A DNA stretch of 22,851 nucleotides from Gymnopilus junonius (lineage: Eukaryota; Basidiomycota; Agaricomycetes; Agaricales; Galerinaceae), in the NCBI GenBank assembly GCA_015501075.1, contig JADNYJ010000498.1, positions 1-22,851 on the forward strand, written 5' to 3'. The number at the start of each line of letters is the position of its first letter. Within the stretch, counting starts at the first letter, position 1. Positions 1-10,590 of the stretch are shown here, in pieces. The notes beneath the pieces are model-generated. The model was not told the origin of the DNA. It saw nothing but the letters and a program-made list of their open reading frames with translations, and made no database searches. The translations under genes were made by a program, and so were the position numbers.

Positions 1-790
1 GGTAATGTCTTGTCATATAAAGAAGCATTAGCTAAGGCACCACACATGCTTTTGTACCCATCTAGACTCTATATGCCTGACTGATTCTATTTTTTTCTCA
101 CCTTTGTCCCCTGGTGGGATTTTTGCAAAGCCCACTAGCTGAGTGTTGATAAAAGGAATCTATTAGCTGAACTGATTAAGGCAGCTAGCATAGTCAAGGT
201 CAGGAAGGGACTGAATGAAGCAGAACTAGGAAACTTTCCAACTTAAAAAGGGTTTCTGATACACTCCTCAAGCAGATGGCTGGTGATGACATGAGTCATG
301 ATGACCACTCTGCTAGATTCCTCCCTGTGATCATGAAATTGTTTCTGAACAACAACAGATTTCAATGGTATGCGAACAATTCAGTTATAAAAAAACATAT
401 TCAGAGTCCCTTGTACTGAAAGTTGAACCAAGTAGGCTTTGTGCTCATCATTTTCATAAAATCTTCCATGGTATCTATAACAAAGTCATTAGGTAAAAAT
501 GATCTGTGCAGCTATTGCTGATGATTACACTGTTTTTAGCTACTTTTCATGGTTTTAAAATGTACTTCTATTTTTGAGAATCCCCTAAACTATAGGGGAA
601 TTCCCAGGAATCCCTAGGGAATCACAGGGGGATCAATAAGGCCTCTATACATGTACATAAAACCTCCTTCTTGTCTCTTTGGGTTTCTCAACTCACTTAG
701 TTTCTGCACATTCATCCAGCCAGCCTTCAATATATAACAAGTCATTGGCTTCATTCTATATATACATGTCAATCTCTATATAAGGTTTTG
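1..790. other. Gene-less A+T-rich stretch, CpG-poor
   Basis: I see no coding frame, RNA gene or complete mobile element here. CpG is nearly absent. Around 576-632 there is a patch of short G/C blocks (AGGGGA and TCCCCT in opposite orientation around CTATAGG, then CCCAGGAATCCCTAGGGAATC) that can fold on itself and looks like debris of a small repeat. A looser relative, rich in AGGACT/AGTCCT, occurs near 4975-5130. Confidence 0.5.
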
Positions 791-805
791 AACACCTGGA
801 TGATG
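791..805. repeat. Left target-site duplication of the SINE
   Basis: AACACCTGGATGATG, identical to 1461-1475. The flanking bases outside the pair differ (TTTTG before the left copy, GGGGT after the right copy), which fixes the length at 15 bp. Confidence 0.85.
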
Positions 806-1460
806 AAGGGCCCCAATGGCTCAAGTGGCACCATTGCGGATTCAATAAGCCCTAGGCTAAGAGGTCATTAGTTCGATCCATGCCGGTCCATGGATAAAAC
901 ACTTTAGACACCATGTGACATTTCAATGCCCTCGGGAGACACCATAAGGCCTTGGGACCAATATGGGGAGTGGACGGCTGCCATTAACTTGGTGTCTGCA
1001 CGTTTAACCCAGGCCGGGGTCATGTGATGATTACTTGGTTAGTTGATACTCCTTCAGCATGGAAAAGATGCCGCTGCCAAGAGGTGAAAGTAGGAAGGCT
1101 GTCAGCCATTTGACCTATAAGTAGATGAGGTGGGAAGATAAATGCTACTGTGGTGGAGTGGCCTCCGCCGGTTATGGTTGTTGGGGTCCGAGGTATTTGG
1201 GCCACAGTGGTAGCAGCTGGTCAGGGCATAGAGCCGGCCTTCTCGGGTATTAATACAGATTTAGATACATGTGGATCTGTGGTAGTCCACCCTGTACTAA
1301 GTATAGCATAAAGTTACGGGATGTTACGATAGTTAGATATGATCACAGGACCTCTAAAGTATTACTTAGAACATGCCAGTGATGTAATCCAGGGGTAACA
1401 TGCCATCGCGCGAATTGTCTGTCCTCGTCACACAAATGAAAAGATTTCATCATCATCATC
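806..1460 (+). mobile_element. tRNA-derived SINE, complete, with 15-bp target-site duplication
   Basis: This is a non-coding retroposon of about 655 bp. The head (about 807-885) is tRNA-like, with an RNA polymerase III A box at 817-828 and a B box at 869-879. The body has no plausible protein, and the 3' end is a simple repeat, TTTCATCATCATCATC (1444-1460). The element sits between perfect 15-bp direct repeats AACACCTGGATGATG at 791-805 and 1461-1475, the expected signature of target-primed insertion by a LINE machinery. Two further points support recent arrival: the body keeps about 19 CpGs while the flanks have almost none, and the two target duplications are identical. At 655 bp it is long for a SINE. 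The acceptor stem does not pair well, so it is not a functional tRNA gene. The LINE partner is unknown. Confidence 0.8.
817..879 (+). promoter_or_regulatory. Internal RNA polymerase III promoter (A box and B box) of the SINE
   Basis: TGGCTCAAGTGG at 817-828 fits the A-box consensus TRGCNNARYNGG, and TAGTTCGATCC at 869-879 fits the B-box consensus GGTTCGANNCC with one changed base. The spacing of about 40 bp is normal for a tRNA promoter. The bases between them (including a long CCTAGGC segment) leave the parent tRNA unidentified. Confidence 0.75.
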
Positions 1461-1475
1461 AACACCTGGATGATG
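1461..1475. repeat. Right target-site duplication of the SINE
   Basis: AACACCTGGATGATG directly follows the (ATC)n tail of the SINE and matches 791-805 at all 15 positions. Confidence 0.85.
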
Positions 1476-2305
1476 GGGGTTTATAGCTACCCATGTTTTT
1501 GAAAAGCTAGAGATATGTATTTCCACCAATCTTTCCTGCTATAACTCAATTTACTGTTAGATGCCTGATAGTATAAAGTTTACTTCAGTTACTCTGTCAA
1601 ATTTCAAGCCCTTTTCTCCTCAATTTAGAGCACAGCTCTCCACCATGTGGTAGATGCCCACTGCATTGCATCAGGCTTCAAAGGAGTTGAGCTTATTTTA
1701 AGGTATGTACTATGTACCACATCAGAGAAGAAAAAAGTGAGGTGACTATTGACTGTCAATAATAATTTGACTATAAAGAATATTGGCAGAAGAGATTACT
1801 TGATCCCACTTCTGGTGCTTGTGGAAGAACTCAGCTCATTGAATCTGTGGAATGACTTGCAAGTGATCAATAGAAAACAGAAATGATTGCACCAAATCAC
1901 TTCAAAACCTTATAGATGATAATAAAAAGATATCAAATAATATGATCTCAGATCTACAGGACACACCAAAACCTATAAAAACCCCCACATTTATTTTCAA
2001 TCAACAATCATGTTTATAATATCCTTTTCTTCACTTCACCCACTTTTGAAGGATCCCTCAAGAACCCCTCACTCAAGGTACCCTTACTACATTCTGTACT
2101 ACTCTCACTACTGCTTATTCATTATGAGCATTATCCACTCATCTTTATTGGCATGCACATGATATATTTGCTAATATGCAAACACATGGATTAGGCTCAA
2201 ATATTGTGGAACTCATCAATTCTCATTGCCCTTCCTTGGTCCCAAAGTTTGCTATATAACATCATTTGTGGAAAAGGACCCTGTCATCTTTCTTTTACAT
2301 GGCAA
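1476..2305. other. Gene-less stretch, nothing recognised
   Basis: A+T-rich sequence without CpG. No frame longer than chance, no tRNA-like boxes and no terminal repeats were seen. Confidence 0.5.
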
Positions 2306-2443
2306 AGCACAAGTTGTAGCTGGTAGAAAGTCAAATATTGCCTTATTGGAAAGGGTAGTCCACCCTGTGCCCTTCCTGTTTAGGTAGTCAGGTACAAGAT
2401 TTGGCAGGTGGGAAGTCAGATATTGCCTTATTGGGAAGGGTAG
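2306..2443 (+). repeat. Diverged tandem pair of a 53-bp repeat (further copy near 4416)
   Basis: 2306-2358 and 2391-2443 align along their length (AGCACAAGTTGTAGCTGGTA against AGGTACAAGATTTGGCAGGT, then both reach TATTGCCTTATTGG). The copies are offset by 85 bp. A third, more diverged copy lies at 4416-4474 and a short piece (AGATTTAGCAGGTGGGAAGT) at about 6705-6722. The parent element is not identified. Confidence 0.6.
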
Positions 2444-2570
2444 AGGGTAGAGCCTATATTACAAAGTTAGATGTTAATTCCCATATATTGCTAATCATAG
2501 CTCTACTCTATCCATTTACCTAGATTATGTTTCAAAGTAATAACAGTTAAAAAATGAAAAGTATAAACTT

Positions 2571-3019
2571 TTGGTCATCAACTTCTTGTTCTATCTTTCC
2601 TTATGTCCCCTCTTTGAGCTTTGGAAGGGCTTCAATATTTTAACTTTCAATGTATTTATAATAATTGAAGTGGTATACTCTTTAGACAAATTAGATGATG
2701 TTGGCAACAAAGAGAAAGATCTTACTTCTAGAATGTTCTACTAAAAGAACTCCAAGGAAATACAAAAGTACCTTCAAGAAAGGAAAAGAAGGAAAAGGAA
2801 CATTCTACATAATTCTATAATACTCTTTAAAGTTTTACTAAAGACTGTCCCAAACTGGAATGTTAGGGAAATTTCTACAAGTCCTTGGAAGAATGAGAAG
2901 ATAGAATAGAACCAAAGAGCAAGATAAGATAAGATAAAAGAAACCCTGATGCATACTCTGCCTAGCAGCACTCCAAGTCTTATATTCTTCTAGGGTGCTC
3001 CTTGATCTGCTGCTCCCTA
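2571..3019. repeat. Long direct repeat, copy 1 (LTR-like)
   Basis: About 449 bp repeated in the same orientation at 7700-8142 with only scattered substitutions and a few small indels (the largest an 8-bp difference near 2965). Both copies begin TTGGTCATCAACTTC and end GCTGCTCCCTA, and the flanks are unrelated. Inside is a short GATAA microsatellite (about 2922-2938). The distance of 5.1 kb between copies would suit an LTR pair, but the ends are not a clean TG..CA and I found no primer-binding site, polypurine tract or flanking target duplication. A duplicated non-LTR repeat is equally possible. Confidence 0.7.
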
Positions 3020-3733
3020 GTGGGGCAGCAACTTCAAAGCCATTTCTGTAAGTTCAGTTGATTGCTTTTTGGCAAGCTGTCAAACCATTTTTTACTCATA
3101 GGCAGTTGTTAGGAAGAGGCCAATAAAACACTTAACACCACTCAATGTTACAAGAATCAGCTAGCTACACAAATTACAGCCATATACAAGCTAGTATATA
3201 GCTTCCCTCATTTTTAGTGATGATATCTCAACTCAATTGTGACTAGGCTGCTAAGTGCTTCCATATTTTGGACAAGTATAAAAATGCTTGGCCAGTATGC
3301 AATATGCTCAAGGCACATATTAAATATAGGACAGCCAGGTGAGGTGGGGGGAAATGAAGAAGTCTTTAGTATATAAGGATATACATTGGCTGATATCTAA
3401 ATACATGTAAATATAACATGTAATGTATAGGAGTCATAGGCAATTGGATATGCACAAGAATCCTTTGGAGGACTTTTATGAATTATCCTCTATTACCCAT
3501 ATTGAAACACCTCTCTTGACTAGCAGTTGGATTGGTTTGTGGATACCAGGCCAATCTTTCTTCCATCACTTTAGATCATCTTCATCCTCTGTATTCTTTA
3601 GTTGTCCATAGTGCCTGTCTTGCAAACTACATTCAGATGTAAAATTAACAACTTTAACATCAAGTAAATAGAGCATGTCAGGCTTTGGACTAATGACAAT
3701 CTTCACAAAAATGACCTTAAAAAGATTACTTGA

Positions 3734-4087
3734 TCTTATAACAAGGAGAGAGAAACACAAAATTTCTGGTTTGTCTTCACCACTTCAGATGATGCTGCCA
3801 CCTTCCAAGGTATAGTAGCGGGAAGGAACACAGCAGATGTCAGGAATATTGGGTGTGACTTCATAATGGACAAGGAATATAACAACATAAATGGTCTCTC
3901 CAATAATAGCTGGCAACCAGCCTTTAGCCTTGACACAGCTTATCCTCTCAATGCACCCTTCTCTCTTCTGATACACCTCAAACCCACTCCCTTTGATGAT
4001 GAGTCTAAGAGACCAGGAAGAGCTAAAGCTAGATGGAAGAAGCTTAACAAGAAGACCAAGAAAGCAGCTGCTCCTCCCAACTTCTAA
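3734..4087 (+). pseudogene. Decayed hypothetical coding fragment
   Basis: The frame is open from just after a TGA at 3731-3733 to the TAA at 4085-4087, 117 codons. Only the last 73 codons follow an ATG (3866), and the preceding open part reads equally protein-like (TSDDAATFQGIVAGRN), so the ATG is probably internal. The C-terminus is basic (KRPGRAKARWKKLNKKTKK), which could be a nuclear-type tail. Upstream, in another frame, a second short open stretch (about 3423-3611) may belong to the same ancestral gene. I do not recognise the family. CpG content is very low, as in the rest of this half of the window. The reading could be chance, and confidence is low. Confidence 0.3.
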
Positions 4088-4415
4088 TTGTCTCATGTAC
4101 AATGCCTGGGCTTCAATTAGGGTAATCTATTCTCTCAGTACCTGCCAACTAGTACCTAAGCAGTAGATCATTGATCTGAAGAAATTTGGAGCAGTTTGTG
4201 CAGTTTTGCTAATCCTCAGCCAGTGCCCAGCACTGATAGATCCTGCATTCTTTATTATGCAGTCCACAGCCAGGATTTCAGCTCTCTCCACCCTGCTCTT
4301 CTCTTTGAGTAACACCCAGATCTTTGGGCAAAACTGCTACTGTGGTCCAAACTTGGGCCAGGGAATGACATCTCTGCTTTTGATACTCTTATGCAGCATC
4401 ATAATTAGATCATAA

Positions 4416-4474
4416 AGCACAAGATTTGGCTGGTGGTAATTTAGAAAACCCATGTTGGGAAGAGTAGAGAGTAG
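4416..4474 (+). repeat. Third, diverged copy of the 2306-2443 repeat
   Basis: AGCACAAGATTTGGCTGGTGG then TTGGGAAGAGTAGAGAGTAGA matches copy 2391-2443 and its continuation (TTGGGAAGGGTAGAGGGTAGA) with substitutions and small indels. Confidence 0.5.
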
Positions 4475-4479
4475 AATCA

Positions 4480-5925
4480 ATATAATAATATATATGAACT
4501 TTTATCAGCTAAGGTTCAAGTATGATTTTAGGTAAATAATAAATAGGTAAAATGACTATAAAACAAGGGGTATTAGAAGAAATAATCATCAAAGGGAGGC
4601 AGTAAGTTATTTACTCACCCAAAAAGCTGAACAGAGGCCAGAGAAACAGCAGCTTGCAGCAAGCTTAAGTGTGAAGAACTGCCTAAGAAAGTAGCAGTTC
4701 AGGTATTCAATATATTTACTTAGTGTGTTTCTACTACTGAGTTTCTTTCTTCTCTTATTTTAGACTATGTTCTCACCTTGTAAACTCCACTCAGATTCAC
4801 TGCACTCAAAAAACAATGGGTTTATTTGAGGGCTGTTATACTTACCATATTAAATACCTCCTCATCAAACATCAAAATACCTGATGTGCATTTTATAAGT
4901 TAGGTACTATTTAAATTATTAGTACTGTGCAAACTTACATGCCAAATTTCTGGAACCTACGAGGTTCTTTGTTGTCCCCTACAGATTCCTGCAGGATTAT
5001 CCAGGATTCCTGAGGATTTTCAGGACTCAAATATGGTAGAGGCATCAGCCAAATTTAACAGTCCTGGGGGGGGTATAGTCCTGAGGAATTTTAGAGTGCC
5101 TAAGGATGGGCAATAAGGACTCAACAGGACTATATATAAATAACAGTTGAAATACAGTTAATGTTATATATACATAGTTCTCTATGTTAATAGTCTATTT
5201 TAAGATTACAAAAAAGAAAAAACTGATTTTAAATAATCAAATAGCCTTAATTATTAATATAATATGTCAAGGTCAGAAATATTAATGTGATATGATAAAT
5301 GTCATTGTCTAGAAAAGTGCTATAAATAAAAATGATGCAAATAACAATACTGATTTCAAATCTGGTCATATGATGTCATTAGCTTGCACCATCAGTGAGA
5401 AAAATGCAAAAAACTTTTGAAAAGCCAGCAATAAATTAAATACAGAAATTCTAAAAATATTCATTCATTTATTTATATTATATTTGGTTTCAAAGAGTAC
5501 CAAAAATAGCTCAAATGAGGGGCTAGGCATATGCTTGATACATGTATAAGTGTAGCCATACTTTACACTCTGAAAAGGGTGACTATGATCTATCTCTTTA
5601 TTCATTGCATAAGTTTCTCCATTTCTCTATCTCTATTTTCAAATTTTCAATTCTTGATCTCTCAATTTATGCTAGAAACAGGTTTTGCATAATTGTTGCC
5701 TATCTTTGCTTCTGAAAAACTAGCTACAGTGCTGATTGGGACTCTTTAAGATTCAAAATGCATTGCTCAAAATTTATTGGCGCTGGGGGACAATACCCTA
5801 TTTCAATAACAAATTGATATTAAGTTTGCAGGCCAGCCACTCAGAGGGAGCTGTCTTGTCCATGTAGCCATAGAGTATGGACTTCCTGGTCACTACCATG
5901 CCATTGCTTCTGGCTAGCCCAGTAT
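4480..5925. other. Gene-less A+T-rich stretch with AGGACT/AGTCCT repeats
   Basis: No credible gene. Between about 4980 and 5130 the motif AGGACT or its complement AGTCCT recurs several times (CAGGACTC, CAGTCCTGG, TAGTCCTGAGG, AAGGACTCAACAGGACTA), mixed with GGATTCCTG, which resembles the patch at 576-632. It is probably an old small transposon. About 5150-5480 is very A+T-rich with no structure I can name. Confidence 0.45.
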
Positions 5926-5929
5926 ATCA

Positions 5930-6238
5930 TCAAGTACAGCAGGTAGCAGTCCCTTTATTTAATGGCCAGGTGATACTTTCTGGCTTGAAGTGCCTATCAG
6001 ATACTGCATAAAAATCCAATGTCTGAATCAAAACAATGTCTACAATATAGACCTTACATTCCAAGAACCCATCCAGGTCAGCCAATGTTGGTGCCAGATG
6101 CCACAAGGCCTGTAGAAGTGTTTGACACTCTGACATATGGTGGTCAAATGCAAAGTTGGAGGAGAATTCAATGTGTCTGATTTCTCCTTGACTAACCAAA
6201 TCAAGGGCTCTCAGACCACCCCCCACTCCTTTGACCAT
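5930..6238 (-). pseudogene. Decayed hypothetical protein fragment
   Basis: An open minus frame of 102 codons with protein-like composition (LLQALWHLAPTLADLDGFLE, then VSDRHFKPESITWP). After its TGA the sequence continues protein-like in another frame (MIYWASQKQWHGSDQEVHTL, about 5930-5845), so at least one frameshift separates two parts of one ancient gene. The first codon is TTG-type and the true start is not visible. I do not recognise the family. It lies inside the interval bounded by the two long direct repeats. Confidence 0.4.
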
Positions 6239-6377
6239 TAAAATTTTATTAAATATGATTAAATTTGCAATTTGGTATCAGTAGAAACTTAGGGTGGTGG
6301 TAGTATTTCTGTACTTGAAGGCCAGGGGGCACTGTGGATTAGGGTTAGAGAGGATAGGTGATTTTTTTTGAGAGCAA

Positions 6378-6472
6378 GGGATATCCCTTGGTCCATCCCT
6401 TGGGATATCTCTTGACTCTCTCTTGGCTTATCTTTTTGGAATATCCCTTGGCTTATCCCTTGGACTATCCCA
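6378..6472. repeat. Degenerate short tandem repeat, TATCCCTTGG type
   Basis: The unit (G)(A)TATCCCTTGG, about 11-15 bp, recurs at least six times with drift (ATATCCCTTGG, CATCCCTTGG, ATATCTCTTG, ATATCCCTTGG, TATCCCTTGG, TATCCCAGTG). It gives a repetitive minus-strand frame (GI.QGISQGI) that is not a credible gene. Confidence 0.6.
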
Positions 6473-6915
6473 GTGATTTCCTTATGCTCTTCCTGGGACA
6501 TTTATGAGCCACCTCCTAGCAATTTATATAACTAGAGCTTCCTTTTGATTTGAGGTAGTGGTGGTTCAAGGACCACCATTCTCTTCTGCTGCACAAGTCA
6601 GTAGTGATTCATTGAACTTCCAACCACACAACTTGAGTGCCAGAGAGACTAGTGTTCATTGAACCACTAGTAAATTGGGTGCATAAATCAGTAGGGTTCA
6701 TCAAGATTTAGCAGGTGGGAAGTATCTGCCATACTTGTACATTTCTGTTGTTTCTAATATTGCTATCACATTATTTTAGATACAGCAGATTGAGAGCAAT
6801 AGTCTTAGAATGCAAACAGCCACTGACAAGTCTATAAAGATGAAACTGCCCATGTGGACTGTCCCCAACTGTTTGGCTTCATACACCTTACAACCCCTCA
6901 GTATAACCTAGTCAC

Positions 6916-7431
6916 TCAATCATCTTCAGTGATTTTGCTCCACCTCTCTAAGTCAATAGCAGTAAGTTGACAGAGATCATAATAGCAAAAGTTGGGATGA
7001 CATATCCTGTTGGGAGGTCCTATGTTAAATTTTGTAATGAATTGAAGTTCAAGGAGCTGAGGAAAAACATTCTTAAATTTAAGTAAGCCATTATTCACAG
7101 CTTTGACTATTGGGTCCTCTGTATATCATGTATTTTGGGGATTGAAGGCCAGTTGAAAAGCCTCTTCAAAAGGTATGCCCTTAGAGGTGAAATAGTCACT
7201 CCACAACTGGAGAATTATGAAGGAGACAGATCCTGTTATTTTGAGGACTTGGTCAGGGTGCAATCAAAATGCTTCTTCCTGCCTTGCAGATGTCATGTCT
7301 TTGATATCTGTGAAAACCAACTGAAAAAGAAGATCATCATATTTCTGGAATTTGTGTTTGAGATATTTGAATCATTGGAGATCAAGCTGTAGACTTAGTG
7401 CATAGGCATCATCTGGAACTGATTCCATTCA
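6916..7431 (-). pseudogene. Hypothetical protein remnant broken only by in-frame TGA codons
   Basis: One minus-strand frame runs without frameshift from ATG 7428-7426 to TGA 6918-6916, about 170 codons, interrupted by TGA at 7372-7374, 7264-7266 and 7126-7128. A further TGA (7429-7431) stands just before the ATG. There is no TAA or TAG in this frame. The readings between the stops are clearly protein-like (SVPDDAYALSLQLDLQ, FQLVFTDIKDMTSARQEEAF, LQLWSDYFTSKGIPFEEAFQ, LLELQFITKFNIGPPNR, AIDLERWSKITEDD). The simplest explanation is C-to-T mutation of CGA (Arg) codons at CpG, matching the CpG-free surroundings. That is inference. I do not recognise the family. It may continue upstream, and the N-terminus is uncertain. 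Confidence 0.55.
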
Positions 7432-7699
7432 GATTCACTGCAGAATTAAAGTAATAATTTAGAAAGGTTCAGTAAACTGTTTCTAATTTAACACCTAAAA
7501 CAAGGGGAGTTAGAGCTTTCACAGCTAAAGAGAAAATTTTTTGATCCAAATAATAACATAATGAACATAGAGAATAATTATCTATGCATATAGCTGAAGA
7601 GCAGAATAGAAAGGAGTTGGTGGCCCAGAAAAAAAAGGACACCAACTATAATTTATATAGTGTTAGAAAAAACTTGCAGACTTTATTTCTGCTAAACTA

Positions 7700-8142
7700 T
7701 TGGTCATCAACTTCTTGTTCTATCTTTCCTTATGTCCCCTCTTTGAGCTTTGGAAGGGCTTCAATATTTTAACTTTCAATGTATTTATAATAATTGAAGT
7801 GGTATACTCTTCAGACAAATTAGATGATATTGGCAATAAAGAGAAAGATCTTACTTCTAGAATGTTCTACTAAAAGAACTCCAAGGGAATACAAAAGTAC
7901 CTTCAAGAAAGGAAAAGAAGGAAAAGGAACATTCTACATAATTCTATAATACTCTTTAAAGTTTTACTAAAGACTGTCCCAAACTGGAATGTTAGGGAAA
8001 TTTCTACAAGTCCTTGGAAGAATGAGAAGATAGAATAGAACCAAAGAGCAAGATAAGATAAGATAAAAAGAAACCCTGATGCATACTCTGCATACTCCAA
8101 GTCTTTATTCTTCTAGGGTGCTCCTTAATCTGCTGCTCCCTA
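7700..8142. repeat. Long direct repeat, copy 2 (LTR-like)
   Basis: Second copy of the 2571-3019 repeat, same orientation. Differences from copy 1 include ATGATATTGGCAATAAAG against ATGATGTTGGCAACAAAG, loss of CTAGCAGC, and CTTAATC against CTTGATC. Several differences are C/T or G/A transitions. See copy 1 for the LTR argument and its weaknesses. Confidence 0.7.
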
Positions 8143-9781
8143 TGTATGCACTTTTTTTCTATGTTTCTGTGAGGAAGACAGACAAAGGACTGAGCTACAC
8201 CTCCTCCAGAGCACTATACTAGTAGACTAGTAGTATTAGCAACTATGTGGAATGCATGAAAGAAACCTGGGCAACATCTGCCACCCCAGTATACTCTGGG
8301 AAGGCCTTGGCCACCTAACCAATACTTAAAATACAGTTGTCAGACTACTACAAAGCCATATAGTATATGACTTGATTCTCTAAGTAGGAAATACCAAAAA
8401 ATATACACTAACTACAGCCCTTATCTCAACCTAAACATCAAACTAGTAGACCTAGGACACTGAGACAGAGCATCATCTATGAACTACATATGAAAATAAA
8501 CCACAAGAACCCTGTGCCATAACCATAGCCAGTTACAAAAATAAATAGCCTTACCACAGTTACTACAGGTTGGAATATAAATATAAATACCATTGGAGTT
8601 GCACAATCCCCTATAAAGCCATTGGCATATCACATTTCTGATACACAGTGAAATTGGCCAAATGAGCTCAGTTTATAGATCAAAGGTAGTTATATGTAGG
8701 ACAGTAAATTTATACCATACACTAGAGTACTATATGTGTAATCTGCATGAATATTGAAAAGAAGAGATGGAAATTCATAGCATATAATGCTTGAGGGCTG
8801 CAAATCCAAGTTATGTAGCCATATAGTGTGGCTGTGGCTGTGCTCTACTTCATGAGGATGGTTGACTTCAAGTCAAAATTACTAGCACTCAATGTACATA
8901 GTGTATGCAATGGTATACTAATCTCTATGTACTATACCTTACCTGGGTGTTAAGCTGTAAGGCTTGTGTAAAGGCCTATGAGGTGACTTATAAATGCAAT
9001 TGACTTAGATTAGAATGCTGTGATGAGCATCCTTATATACCTACAGGACATGCAGTGACTAACTACATATGAGTAATGCATAAGGCAAGTACTCAGCTAA
9101 TTACTATGTAATTACTAATATATACTCATATAATGAGTAACATGCTCACTAAGTAGTCATGCATTTAGTTATATAAAATGACTGTGCTACTTATGTGTTG
9201 GAATCTATGATCCATTTTATACTCATGTTAAGTTATTTCTTATCTTATCATATATTCTTTATCAAATTCTTTACTTTCTGGTCACTTCTTTATCATATTC
9301 TGTATTCACATGCTATTTACCTTACAGCCAGATGGCTCATCTATACCTGCAGCTATGCTTTCAAGCTCCCCTCTGACTTTGTCACTACATTGAGTGCAAG
9401 CTGAGGTGAGCATCTAGTTGATACTACTTTTTGTATACTTTTACTTACACACTTGTAGCTATCTTATTTACTTACAGATCCAGTACTCATTCTCACATTA
9501 TGGTCACTGGATCTAGTCATGTGTGGATGCTTCTGATCACATGTGTCATGTGAGGCATGTGATGTAGTCACATGGACACTTTATTGTGTCAACATAGTAG
9601 TCTACTCATTGACATCCATAGCATCAGAAAGTCCATCATCAGTAACTGCCTTCAAAAGTAAAAAGGCATACTAATGTGCTCCCCCTTCTGCTCTCTTTTT
9701 GGGGGTTACATGGATACTTAGCTACCATAGACAAATAGGGATTGGACCTAATTATGCCCAATTTATGTCAGTGGATCTTTA
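8143..9781. other. Gene-less stretch, nothing recognised
   Basis: A+T-rich, essentially no CpG. The open frames seen here are short and hydrophobic through T-richness (for example about 9195-9404 on plus) and look like chance. Around 9060-9170 there are overlapping short inverted pieces built from TAGTAATTA/TAATTACTA and ACTCAT/ATGAGT, without a clear element boundary. Confidence 0.45.
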
Positions 9782-10168
9782 TTAGTGGCAGTACCAGGAG
9801 GGTATACATTTCCTTCTTTTTGTGTATGTTTTACCCTCATGAGTGCCCCTTAAGGAGTAACACCAGTATCTCCCCTGATAGACTGCTTGAAAATTTCTTT
9901 GATTTTTTCTTTTTTCTTGCATGTGGTGGTCTCTGCTGATGGCACTGGGGAACTGTGATAGGGCCTCGACATTGAGTGTGTCTGCTGGAAGAAGGACTTG
10001 AGATATCTGGGGAGGGATTTCCATAGTGGAGGAGGCAGTCAATGCTTCTGCACTTGAAATTTTGATTATTGTTTGCAATAATGCTAGAATTTCAAATATC
10101 CTTGGTCTGGCCCTTGCTGCCTTGGAGGAGGAAAGGATAAGATGTTTTGACTCTGTATGCTCTGACTT
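9782..10168 (-). pseudogene. Hypothetical ORF fragment, family unknown
   Basis: A minus frame of 128 codons is open from after a TAG (10171-10169) to its stop at 9782. The composition is protein-like: a basic start (SSSKAARARPRIFEILALLQ), a middle part (MEIPPQISQVLLPADTLNVE) and a basic C-terminal part (RDHHMQEKRKNQRN, GKTYTKRRK). There is an internal ATG at STMEIPP, but no convincing start codon at the beginning, so it is either an internal exon or a fragment. The opposite strand is also open (10026-10277), with less protein-like content. No domain was recognised. Confidence 0.3.
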
Positions 10169-10279
10169 CTATTCCAATCTGATTAAAAATTCCCATTATG
10201 TTCAGTATCCTTCTGTATTATATGTCAATACTCTATCTTATAGGCATGAAGTATTAGGGCATGACCCAGCAATCTGATG

Positions 10280-10590
10280 AGCCAAATTGGAGCAGAGACT
10301 AAATAATTACCATACAGAGTAAATAGATTGAGAATATAGTATATAAGCAGATGTCTGAAAGGATGGAATCTAATCATTCTTGACCTCCAATCTCTATCTT
10401 CCTGCAAAGGAAGCTTAAGGGTTTATTGAATGCTATATACATATATTACATAATTGGCTAAAGATTTGTGGGCCCCAGCCTTTAACTACTTGAAGAGCAT
10501 TTAAACTCTTACAACTCAAGAGAACACAACAACATCAATCCCATCAAGTCTAAAAATTCCTCAGCTTTTTTCTGCTGAGAATCGGGAGAG
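10280..10590. other. Intergenic stretch containing the CpG composition boundary
   Basis: No gene seen. CpG is absent up to about 10,575 and common from 10,580 onward (AATCGGGAG, TTTCCGAAG, TTGCCGTCGCC), where the 3' end of the next gene begins. This marks a junction between an old and a younger segment. Confidence 0.5.

Noticed and set aside
807..885. Functional tRNA gene
   Set aside because: A and B boxes are present, but the acceptor arms do not pair and no normal anticodon arm can be drawn. The target duplications and (ATC)n tail show it is the head of a SINE.
2774..2971. Hydrophobic 65-aa ORF on minus, with an almost identical one at 7903-8100
   Set aside because: They are the same because they lie in the two copies of the direct repeat. 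The composition is what a purine-rich strand gives in reverse, and there is no other sign of coding.
3785..4102. 105-codon minus ORF opposite the 3734-4087 frame
   Set aside because: It starts at a non-ATG codon and its content (SSFSSSW and similar) mirrors the Lys/Glu-rich plus frame, so it is probably a shadow.
6289..6501. 70-codon minus ORF with repeated GI.QGISQGI
   Set aside because: It is the translation of the degenerate TATCCCTTGG tandem repeat and has no other support.
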